Shown here piece after piece: positions 7,467 through 13,601 of a stretch of 22,247 nucleotides of DNA (within the stretch, counting starts at the first letter, position 1; every line of letters begins with the position of its first letter). Made by a program: the position numbers and the translations under genes. This DNA comes from a virus, in the IMG/VR virus record IMGVR_UViG_3300023210_000252, positions 1 through 22,247 of that record; one strand, written 5' to 3'. The notes under the pieces are model-generated. The model was not told the origin of the DNA, did no database searches, and saw nothing but the letters and a program-made list of their open reading frames with translations.

Positions 7467-9387
7467 AGACCTTTTGGTTAATTATATTTTTAACTGTCAT
7501 CTCTAAATGCTTATTAAGAGCTTCTTTAGCTTGTTTACCTAGATCCTTGAATACTTTAGATCCCATAAACAATACGTGCTCTCCGTAATGGGATTCACTA
7601 TCTTCACCCTGCTTAATAGTTGGAACGATACCTGCTGCAACTAAGTCATGCTCTGCATCGATCTCATCAAGTTCTACTCCAGTCTTCTCTATTACTGGGA
7701 AGATATCCTGTAACTCATCACCTAATCCAAGGTTCTTAGCCATATATTTCATTAGTTCTGAGAAGTCCATTGTTCCGAATATCTCTTGTATCAAACTAGG
7801 ATTAGTCTGAGCTAAGTTACTTAGGGTGCTCATAGTTGTCTGTAGGAGCATCATTAGCTTCTCAGTCTGATCTCTCTTCAATTCTTCATCTTTCTGAGCT
7901 GAGATGATCTCTATTTCATCTATATCGAATGTATTTGTAATCTTTTTATTAAGATTGAATTTATCAATCGCTCCTTGCTGTTTTACGAACTTAACTCCTG
8001 AATCAGGTTTATTCTGCACAGCTTTGTATCCTTTCACCTTAACAAGTGGGTAAACGATCTTCTTATCTTCTCTAATAGGTTCTGATAGCTCATTCTTTAT
8101 GTAAGATAATGTCTGTCTAGTCATATAGAATTCAGCATCGTAGATATTCTGCTTAGTAGAAGCGTCAATACTCTTATTAAGTGTCTGCATTTTAGCCAAT
8201 GTTTGAGTAGCTAATTGATTAGGATTTGAATAAAGAGCTGTTGTATCGTCTGAAGTAACAGCTATTCTTGAGTTCTCAACCATCTGAATCATTGACATTA
8301 CTCCTTGTGTAATACCTCCTCCTGGTCTTAATGGCATAATATGATCCTGTAGTTTACCGTTTACTGGTCCTCTTACATCAAATATAGCTCCAGATTGTAG
8401 TTCATGCTCTTCAGGATTGAAGTTAATATCCCCATCTACTACTAATGCTGGCTGAACTTGTAGCATTGCGTCATCTATTGCTAGGTTCATTATCTTCTCT
8501 CTAAACAGATTATATGGAAGATTAAGCTCTATCTCACCCATTCCGTTGATAGTGTCTCCTCTTTGGATATTCCTGTACTGATGAAATGGAAACTCTTTAT
8601 GTGATAGCTCAATACCATCTGGTGAGTTGTAGATTTCAATTCCTCCAGAGGCGTTGATTGAGTATATATCGTTTTCAACATCATAGTATTCTAATACGGT
8701 TACGAATTCTTTCTGTGAAGTAAGCTCTTCTGTTTCATGCTTCTTCTTGAACTTATCGTCATACCAAACATTAGTATCTCCCCATGTAGTAGGACTTACT
8801 TGATCTACGTTCTTATACTTAGGATCACTGTATATTCGTCTAAATGTATCTATTTGGAAGATTTTCTTTCTAAATACCCACGGACATTGATTCAATCCAG
8901 TATGATCGTGTAAGTTCTGGAACCCTGGAGCTGGAAACAAATGTCTCCAATCTACATGCTCAGAAGCTACTCCTCTATATTTTGTGTACCATTTATCTTT
9001 CTTCCTATCGTATTGAGTGTATCTATTAGGAACTACACATATTGCTGAATTACCATATCCAGCTGTATGCCATAGAGCTTGCATTCGTGTACGAGTCATA
9101 TTTGCTACACGTTGAAAATGATCCAGTGTAGACTGCATCGTTAATCCTTCATCTCCGTTCATTGTTGCTCTAGCTTCTGGAATAACACTAAGGAAGTTGT
9201 TATATCTACGCAAAAGATACCCCATTGTTTCAGGGAATCTGTATGCTGCGTGTCCTTCTTCACCTCTTTCAAGGTGTCGTTCAAATTCATAAAGCCACCA
9301 AGAAGCCTTCTCTATACGAGATAGCTCATCTTGTTTAGCTTCCCAGGCAAATTGCCACCTTTTCTGTATTTCATTATTATCTATCAT
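7246..9387 (-). CDS. Portal protein (P22-like, long)
   Basis: A 713-residue portal, the length class of podovirus P22-type portals. The N-terminus is helical (KRWQFAWEAKQDELSRIEKA). A core region contains QALWHTAGYGNSAICVVPNR, EHVDWRHLFPAPGF and VTVLEYYDVENDIYSI. The segment RNIQRGDTINGMGEIELNLP with downstream REKIMNLAIDDAMLQVQPAL is typical of portals that contact terminase and crown. A long helical stem and C-terminal barrel-like part (ELKRDQTEKLMMLLQTTMST) follow. The last ~70 residues are Gly/Pro/Thr-rich and probably disordered. A dodecameric ring of this protein forms the packaging vertex. It lies between the terminase module and the scaffold. A hairpin sits directly before the ATG. 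Confidence 0.85.
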   Translation of the reverse strand: MIDNNEIQKRWQFAWEAKQDELSRIEKASWWLYEFERHLERGEEGHAAYRFPETMGYLLRRYNNFLSVIPEARATMNGDEGLTMQSTLDHFQRVANMTRTRMQALWHTAGYGNSAICVVPNRYTQYDRKKDKWYTKYRGVASEHVDWRHLFPAPGFQNLHDHTGLNQCPWVFRKKIFQIDTFRRIYSDPKYKNVDQVSPTTWGDTNVWYDDKFKKKHETEELTSQKEFVTVLEYYDVENDIYSINASGGIEIYNSPDGIELSHKEFPFHQYRNIQRGDTINGMGEIELNLPYNLFREKIMNLAIDDAMLQVQPALVVDGDINFNPEEHELQSGAIFDVRGPVNGKLQDHIMPLRPGGGITQGVMSMIQMVENSRIAVTSDDTTALYSNPNQLATQTLAKMQTLNKSIDASTKQNIYDAEFYMTRQTLSYIKNELSEPIREDKKIVYPLVKVKGYKAVQNKPDSGVKFVKQQGAIDKFNLNKKITNTFDIDEIEIISAQKDEELKRDQTEKLMMLLQTTMSTLSNLAQTNPSLIQEIFGTMDFSELMKYMAKNLGLGDELQDIFPVIEKTGVELDEIDAEHDLVAAGIVPTIKQGEDSESHYGEHVLFMGSKVFKDLGKQAKEALNKHLEMTVKNIINQKVYVDRKTAQTTDGEEGMGTTQEVSTRRSNPSTGGMVGNSFGGDKPEANQITGDTLAPQNIPQTARPGEQPNPVG

Positions 9388-9388
9388 A

Positions 9389-9422
9389 GGGAAATCACGG
9401 TTACTCTCCGTGGGTTTTTCCC
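9389..9422 (-). promoter_or_regulatory. Hairpin directly upstream of portal start codon
   Basis: On the minus strand GGGAAA-aacc-CACGG-agagtaa-CCGTG-a-TTTCCC forms two stacked stems (6 and 5 bp) with a small internal loop. The 3' strand ends one base before the portal ATG (9387). The structure covers the place where a ribosome would bind. A translational control element, or a 3' end stem for the terminase messages, is plausible. No T-run follows it. Confidence 0.5.
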
Positions 9423-9480
9423 TTTTCGAGATAATTACTACCTTTATTTTAACTTATTTTACCATTTAAGTAAACATAAG

Positions 9481-9618
9481 TTACAGCTTAATCCTCTCAG
9501 TTATACGTTCTATGAATACTGGCTCTCCATTCTGAATAACAATAGTTATCGTACAGTATGGATTATCTTCCATGTACTCTACTAACTTCTGTATCTTTAA
9601 GTTTACTGGTTTTAGCAT
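9481..9618 (-). CDS. DUF2292-like mini-protein
   Basis: A 45-residue ORF, too short for most gene finders: MLKPVNLKIQKLVEYMEDN, then PYCTITIVIQNGEPVFIERI and TERIKL. Its ATG lies in the terminase stop context AAATGCTAA, giving a 7-nt overlap that points to coupled translation. The pattern 'L...YG.I.I.I..G.PV.IE...(K/R)I.L' matches the small DUF2292 family, found in bacteria and phages and of unknown function. The whole length fits that family. It lies between the large terminase and the portal. The family assignment is from memory of the consensus and should be tested with a profile search. Confidence 0.6.
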   Translation of the reverse strand: MLKPVNLKIQKLVEYMEDNPYCTITIVIQNGEPVFIERITERIKL

Positions 9619-11153
9619 TTAGGTGTACGTAGGTTTAAGGTTTTATTCCTGATAGATCTAACTGATCTCTGCTTTCCTCTTGGTCTGAAATAGTAATCTT
9701 CCATCAATAATCTATGTAAATCCTCTATTAAGTGATCATCCTTGTCTACTGGATTAGGATTAGGATCTTTCTTATCCTTGCTCTTCCCTTGGTATTCGTC
9801 CCATACATAGTGTAATAACTCTTTAATTAGTCCCTGACAATTAGAGAATATGTAAAACTCTGGTTCTACTACAAGTTTGCCCTCTTTTAATTCGTATTTA
9901 AGAGCTGAATCTGTCCTTCTAATACATTCATGCAACTTCTTACTACCTCGCTTAAATCGTAATCCATGCCCTTCTAATCGATCTGCATATGATTTTTCGT
10001 TCGTTCTCTTGTCATCGTTAAATGCTGATGGATCTATCAATCTATCTATTATTCTCATATGTCCATCCTCTTCTTTCTTCATAATCTTGGCTGCAACTTC
10101 CTTATCTGTCCCTGTAAACATCAATTCATCAATGATGTACTTACGTCCCTTTTCATCAATTGCCATCCAGAGGAGTGCATCAGGAACCCTAGAATGAGTA
10201 TCTAATGCCATTGCCACACAGAAATCGTTCTCATCTATATCAAATGGCTCTATTACATGAATCTTTGGTTCGAACTTCTTGTGAACTAATCCAAGTAAAT
10301 GTCCGAACTTTCCATTCACACGAGCTTCAAACTCTACTTCTGGATATTGGGAGATCATTCTATCGATATCTATTTCCTTAAGAATTCCCCTAGTTCCTTC
10401 TCTCTCTTCACAGTTCTCCCATACATCTGCTGTGACATAATCAATCGTCTTCCCGTCTCTTTTATCGTAAAGATCATCTTTAATCCACGCTGAATACTTC
10501 AATGGAGTAAATCCCCAATAGACTATCGCTCCTCTTCTACAACGAGCTATTGAGGCTAGATATATATCATTTGGAGCTGGCTCGTCAAAATAAAGGAATC
10601 CTAGATCTGTTGATTCAAACTCTTTAGCATTCTGTTCTGTTGTCATTAAATCAAATTCAAATCCTGTATCAGTCATCCACTTAGCTTCGAATTGCTTCCC
10701 TTCCTTCCTTGTATCGTAATGAATGTCGAATCTATTTGCTGGGAACCATAGCTTTAATTCTGGAACAATCTTCTCTTTAATCGTTGTGGGATCAGATATA
10801 ATTCTCCCTTTCTTCAAATAAGGGAAATCTTTATACAGAGGATAATCAAAAAAAGAATCAGGTGCTTCTCCCCATTCTTCTTTCCATCTACTTCTAGTAG
10901 TATCGTGATCTACTGGTCCGAAACAGATTGCTCTTGTTATCATTGCACAAGTTGCTGACTTCCCTACTCCATTAGCAGCACAAAACATATTGATGAAGGA
11001 TTCGTTATTCCCTACCATCTTAATGAATTCTTCTCCTTTGCTATTAGGAACAAAAGTTTCTGCTAGGTTCTCATTACTTCTTCTTTCCAGTTCCGCTTGT
11101 ATCTCCAATAACTCCTGTAATGAGTTCCGAGGCACGTTCTCTAAGTTCTTCAT
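9612..11153 (-). CDS. terL: Terminase large subunit (ATPase-nuclease)
   Basis: The DNA-packaging motor. Numbering from the longer possible start at 11195, the N-terminal ATPase has Walker A ANGVGKS (74-80) and Walker B LGFLYFDEP (D204, E205). A probable coupling segment follows (YWGFTPLKYSAW). The C-terminal RNase H-like nuclease has acidic residues in ALDTHSR (D332), LIDPSAFNDD (D388) and DKDDHLIED (D486/D487). I prefer the ATG at 11153 (MKNLENVPRNSLQELLEIQ). It is preceded by AAAGGAG at a 6-nt spacing, one of very few Shine-Dalgarno-like sites here, and it shortens the overlap with terS to 80 nt. The longer form would add 14 residues. Together with TerS and portal it cuts and translocates the genome. 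Confidence 0.92.
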   Translation of the reverse strand: MKNLENVPRNSLQELLEIQAELERRSNENLAETFVPNSKGEEFIKMVGNNESFINMFCAANGVGKSATCAMITRAICFGPVDHDTTRSRWKEEWGEAPDSFFDYPLYKDFPYLKKGRIISDPTTIKEKIVPELKLWFPANRFDIHYDTRKEGKQFEAKWMTDTGFEFDLMTTEQNAKEFESTDLGFLYFDEPAPNDIYLASIARCRRGAIVYWGFTPLKYSAWIKDDLYDKRDGKTIDYVTADVWENCEEREGTRGILKEIDIDRMISQYPEVEFEARVNGKFGHLLGLVHKKFEPKIHVIEPFDIDENDFCVAMALDTHSRVPDALLWMAIDEKGRKYIIDELMFTGTDKEVAAKIMKKEEDGHMRIIDRLIDPSAFNDDKRTNEKSYADRLEGHGLRFKRGSKKLHECIRRTDSALKYELKEGKLVVEPEFYIFSNCQGLIKELLHYVWDEYQGKSKDKKDPNPNPVDKDDHLIEDLHRLLMEDYYFRPRGKQRSVRSIRNKTLNLRTPKC

Positions 11154-11553
11154 CACTAGCTCCTTTAAACTTGTGTTCATGTTTTTCTGCAGCATGTCTT
11201 CCTTTTATTTTATTATATTCGTTTATTGCAGCTCTCTTTGGATTGTATTCTGCATTTTGTCTAATTATATGAGCTAATTCTAAATCTACTTCTTCGTCAT
11301 TTAAGTGATGTTTATCGAGTAATTCCCTTATTCTCTCGTTAATGTAAACCTTTGTTAGGTTGTCGTGAGCTATAACTCTAGCTGTTTGATTCCATCCTGG
11401 TTTATCTTGATCTACGTTATAAGCTGCTAATACTGCTTTTATTTTATCGAATGTTTCTACGTATACATTACAAAAGAGCTCTTCTTTATCAGTAAGAACA
11501 TGTCCACTCTTGGTTTTACTATTTAACGGTGTCTCTAGTGTTGATTTTGGCAT
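11074..11553 (-). CDS. terS: Terminase small subunit
   Basis: A 159-residue protein from ATG 11553 (MPKSTLETPLNSKTKSGHVL). The frame is open up to 11598, but that extension would run through the end of the preceding membrane-protein gene, so the internal ATG is chosen. It lies 5 nt after that gene's stop. The helix-turn-helix-type N-terminal half (TDKEELFCNVYVETFDKIKA, AAYNVDQ, GWNQTARVIAHDNLTKVYIN) is the usual 'crop/feed - new sites - multiply' pattern of small terminases. A helical oligomerisation part and a basic C-terminal tail (GDTSGTGKKK) follow. It recognises the packaging site and regulates TerL, which is encoded directly downstream and overlaps it. Confidence 0.8.
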   Translation of the reverse strand: MPKSTLETPLNSKTKSGHVLTDKEELFCNVYVETFDKIKAVLAAYNVDQDKPGWNQTARVIAHDNLTKVYINERIRELLDKHHLNDEEVDLELAHIIRQNAEYNPKRAAINEYNKIKGRHAAEKHEHKFKGASDEELRERASELITGVIGDTSGTGKKK

Positions 11554-11558
11554 ATTTT

Positions 11559-11705
11559 TTATTTTAAAGTATCGTACAACATTACTACTCCTAAACAAAA
11601 GAAGAACAATCCAACTATACTTTTATCATCTCCGTAAAATCCAGCTGCTCCTGCTATGAGGATTAGAATTGATATACAACCCTTTTCTTCTTTTTTAGTG
11701 ACCAT
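11559..11705 (-). CDS. 48-residue two-helix membrane protein
   Basis: A short ORF from ATG 11705 to TAA 11559-11561, ending 5 nt before the terS start. The protein begins MVTKKEEKGC. It then has a hydrophobic segment (ISILILIAGAAGFYG), a short charged turn (DDKS) and a second hydrophobic segment (IVGLFFFCLGVVMLY), ending DTLK. A helical hairpin in the membrane is predicted. No family was recognised. Position before terS is unusual for a holin. A holin-like or superinfection role is possible but not shown. Confidence 0.6.
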   Translation of the reverse strand: MVTKKEEKGCISILILIAGAAGFYGDDKSIVGLFFFCLGVVMLYDTLK

Positions 11706-11723
11706 TTACTTCTTGTTAAGTTT

Positions 11724-11993
11724 TTTAGACTCTCTCCCCCCAACGTGAGTTGGGGAGCCTCATTCCTATGAAAACCTGTTTTTAGACGGGCTTTCGAAGT
11801 TCTGACTCCAGTGTTCAAAGCTGGAGAGGGAAAGTCTAAATCTCAGAACCCTTGACTCGATTTCTTCACTATTCGACTACTGTTAGTGCTTTAGTTTATA
11901 GAGGTTAAGTCCTCGGGCTTGCACCTTGTTAATCGTATTGAAATTAAGACAAGAGCGCTAATTTCGTTTTTCCCCTTGATTTCTCAAGGGTTC
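11724..11993. ncRNA. Gene-free, densely structured region upstream of terS
   Basis: No credible ORF exists between 11706 and 11999, but perfect inverted repeats fill it. CCCCAAC-GTGA-GTTGGGG is at 11738-11755. GTTCTGACTCCAG (11799-11811) pairs with CTGGAG (11821-11826) and, after a 16-nt bulge, with TCAGAAC (11843-11849). CACTA/TAGTG is at 11867-11888 and GAGG/CCTC at 11901-11914. GAAATTA/TAATTTC is at 11940-11965. CCCTTGA-TTTC-TCAAGGG (11973-11990) has a GAAA tetraloop on the minus strand. Long-range complements also exist: GAACCCTTGA (11846-11855) with 11984-11993, and TTTAGACT (11724-11731) with 11833-11840. These overlap the local stems, so alternative folds are possible. Candidates are a large structured RNA (strand undecided) or the DNA packaging site, which commonly lies just upstream of terS. 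Confidence 0.6.
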
Positions 11994-11999
11994 CAAGAT

Positions 12000-12419
12000 C
12001 TATTCGTTGCTTATCTTGTTGATCATCTCTGATACTAGGGCTTTCAAATGCCCTTCCGTGAACACTCCTTTAATCTTTTCTAATTCGTTTATTACTGCTG
12101 CTTTCGATGTAATCCTAGCTAGATTGTCATCTGTTTTAGCATCTAGGATAACCCTTCGGTATCTAGCATCCATTACTGGACGATACAGCTTATCGCACAA
12201 TCCTTTAAATAAAAGCTGCCAGTCGTTAATACTAGTTTCTTCTTTAACTTCTTCTACTTCAGCCACCTCTTCAGGAGCTTCTCCTTCCCATGAAGCTAAA
12301 ACCTCAGGCTTTAATCCTGCTGCTAACATCTTCTCAATCAATGACGGTGCTTCCCATCCGTGGTAAGGCTTTTTACCTACAACTTCTTTGTATTTTTCTT
12401 GTAAGAACTTAATTTCCAT
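12000..12419 (-). CDS. Protein with HeH/LEM-like N-terminal motif
   Basis: A 139-residue protein from ATG 12419 (MEIKFLQEKYKEVVGKKPYH). The frame opens further upstream, but this ATG overlaps the previous stop by 11 nt and puts the motif at the N-terminus. 'KYKEVVGKKPYHGWEAPSLIEKM' resembles the short helix-extended-loop-helix (HeH/LEM-like) module found at the ends of many phage proteins and thought to bind DNA. An acidic linker follows (EGEAPEEVAEVEEVKEE). A helical C-terminal part contains LYRPVMDARYRRVILDAKTD. Function is unknown. It is the last gene before the structured gap that leads into the terminase genes. Confidence 0.6.
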   Translation of the reverse strand: MEIKFLQEKYKEVVGKKPYHGWEAPSLIEKMLAAGLKPEVLASWEGEAPEEVAEVEEVKEETSINDWQLLFKGLCDKLYRPVMDARYRRVILDAKTDDNLARITSKAAVINELEKIKGVFTEGHLKALVSEMINKISNE

Positions 12420-12660
12420 TTTTAGTATTGTTAAGTATTTTTTTATAAACATGTTCAGTAGCGCTGTCTCCTTCTTTGACGGCCTTTTCTAATCCTTCGT
12501 GGATAATTTTCTGCTCTTCATCTTTAGAAATCTTATCAAACTCTTTAACATCCGTAGTTCCTTGATCGTCTACGATATGCCTTGTGTTACTAGCGTTTGG
12601 TTTATCTCTACGAACCAATGGTGTTCTACCTGAGAATCCTTTTACAATTACGTGAACCAT
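12409..12660 (-). CDS. Small unknown protein
   Basis: An 83-residue protein, not recognised. It starts MVHVIVKGFSGRTPLVRRDK and is mostly polar. The central part is Asp/Thr-rich and the C-terminus helical (KDEEQKIIHEGLEKAVKEGD, then HVYKKILNNTKNGN). There is no membrane segment and no cysteine. It sits 3 nt after the upstream gene's stop and overlaps the next start by 11 nt, which supports translation within one operon. The Arg/Lys-rich N-terminus may contact nucleic acid, but that is speculation. Confidence 0.55.
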   Translation of the reverse strand: MVHVIVKGFSGRTPLVRRDKPNASNTRHIVDDQGTTDVKEFDKISKDEEQKIIHEGLEKAVKEGDSATEHVYKKILNNTKNGN

Positions 12661-12663
12661 AAA

Positions 12664-12945
12664 TTATTTATTTAAAGGAATTGGATCCATTTGTATATTC
12701 TCCGCTTCAAGTTTAAACAAAATAGCGTCGATTGCATCATCGTACGCAGTTTCTAGCTTTCTTAAATCGTCAACCGAATCAGAACTAGAAATACTGATCT
12801 TCTTATAATTCTTTGATGAGTCGAAAACAAATTTCATAAACTGAGGTTTAAGGTGGTAGGATTGCCCTTCAGAGTTCCTACCAGACTCCGTTGTCTCTCG
12901 GCATATTCCTATGAAAAACTTATTGTATGCAATCTTTACCTGCAT
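12664..12945 (-). CDS. Small unknown protein
   Basis: A 93-residue protein from ATG 12945 (MQVKIAYNKFFIGICRETTE). The frame allows a TTG start two codons earlier, but the ATG is more likely. The sequence has a beta-like N-terminal half ending LKPQFMKFVFDSSKNYKKIS and a helical C-terminal half (DSVDDLRKLETAYDDAIDAI, LFKLEAENIQMD). No known motif was seen. It lies 3 nt before the 83-residue gene and belongs to the same leftward cluster of small proteins between replication and packaging genes. Confidence 0.55.
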   Translation of the reverse strand: MQVKIAYNKFFIGICRETTESGRNSEGQSYHLKPQFMKFVFDSSKNYKKISISSSDSVDDLRKLETAYDDAIDAILFKLEAENIQMDPIPLNK

Positions 12946-12978
12946 ATACAATATACCAAAACAAGGCAGAGTTGTAAA

Positions 12979-13137
12979 CTATTTCTTTAAATACAAAACT
13001 CCAAGGATTCCGACAGGAGACATCATCCCCATCGTAAATAATCCCAAAACAAAATCTTGCGTTTCCAACATATCCCCCAAAAGGAACAGAAACATGTAGA
13101 CGGTCAGGATTATACAGTACCAAGCTAGTCCTTTCAT
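12979..13137 (-). CDS. 52-residue membrane protein
   Basis: ATG 13137 begins MKGLAWYCIILTVYMFLFLL, a clear membrane-spanning segment. A short turn (GDMLETQDF) follows, then a second hydrophobic segment (VLGLFTMGMMSPVGILGVLY) and LKK. I choose this ATG over one 15 codons upstream, which would overlap the upstream zinc-ribbon gene. A second overlapping frame at 12920-13123 is weaker in character. Two-helix phage membrane proteins of this size include holins, pinholins and superinfection-exclusion factors. Nothing here decides between them. Confidence 0.55.
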   Translation of the reverse strand: MKGLAWYCIILTVYMFLFLLGDMLETQDFVLGLFTMGMMSPVGILGVLYLKK

Positions 13138-13147
13138 GATAAAAGGG

Positions 13148-13369
13148 TTAGATAATAGATGTTTGTGGCTTAACAAGAACACTATCCCTTAACTCTTCCA
13201 TAAGGGCTTCGTCTTGTTTTAAAAACTTTTGAAATTTCTTACAATCACCGCACACTGATTTTATGTGGAACGTATATTTAGCATCTCCAGCCCATTGCCT
13301 TCTTGTTTCTTTGAAAGGAACAAATGTTTTTAATTCGTTACTCCCATCGCAATACTTACATTTAAACAT
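13148..13369 (-). CDS. Small zinc-ribbon protein
   Basis: A 73-residue protein with MFKCKYCDGSNE at the N-terminus and SVCGDCKKFQKF about 35 residues later, giving a C4-C7...C40-C43 type zinc ribbon. The intervening stretch is basic and aromatic (VPFKETRRQWAGDAKYTF). The C-terminal helix is acidic. Small zinc ribbons near phage replication genes often bind nucleic acid or RNA polymerase, but no specific family is recognised. It follows another zinc-ribbon gene (13380-13583) by 10 nt and may be part of a pair. Confidence 0.6.
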   Translation of the reverse strand: MFKCKYCDGSNELKTFVPFKETRRQWAGDAKYTFHIKSVCGDCKKFQKFLKQDEALMEELRDSVLVKPQTSII

Positions 13370-13379
13370 AGTTTTTTAG

Positions 13380-13583
13380 TTATTTATTTTCGATTATTGT
13401 GTTTAATTTCTTACTCCAATACTCCTTGCTCTTTCTACTTGCCATACTATTCAACACTAGGGCGTTCTTGAATGAAACAATTGTGCTGAATATCACCCTA
13501 CAAGAGAAACACGTCTTTTCTTCAAAATCATCGTGATACTCCTTTTCTTTAAAACCGTTCTTACAAAATTGGCATTTTTTCAT
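13380..13583 (-). CDS. Small zinc-ribbon protein
   Basis: A 67-residue protein. C4xxC7 (MKKCQFCKNGFKEKEY) and C25xxC28 (KTCFSCRVIF) form a compact zinc ribbon, followed by a helical basic tail (ASRKSKEYWSKKLNTIIENK). It lies 18 nt downstream of the primase-helicase gene in the same operon. It may assist replication or transcription. The evidence is limited to the cysteine pattern and position. Confidence 0.6.
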   Translation of the reverse strand: MKKCQFCKNGFKEKEYHDDFEEKTCFSCRVIFSTIVSFKNALVLNSMASRKSKEYWSKKLNTIIENK

Positions 13584-13601
13584 AACATTATTGTTAATAA
13601 A

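Noticed and set aside
11806-11826. T-arm-like hairpin with GTTCAAA loop suggesting a tRNA or tmRNA
   Set aside because: No acceptor stem, anticodon arm or D-arm can be placed around it, and the closing pairs do not match a T-arm.
11706-11999. Group I intron
   Set aside because: It does not interrupt a gene, and none of the conserved core segments could be recognised.
12920-13123. Second minus-strand frame overlapping the 52-residue membrane protein
   Set aside because: It runs across the start of the downstream gene, and its composition is less coherent than the two-helix frame.
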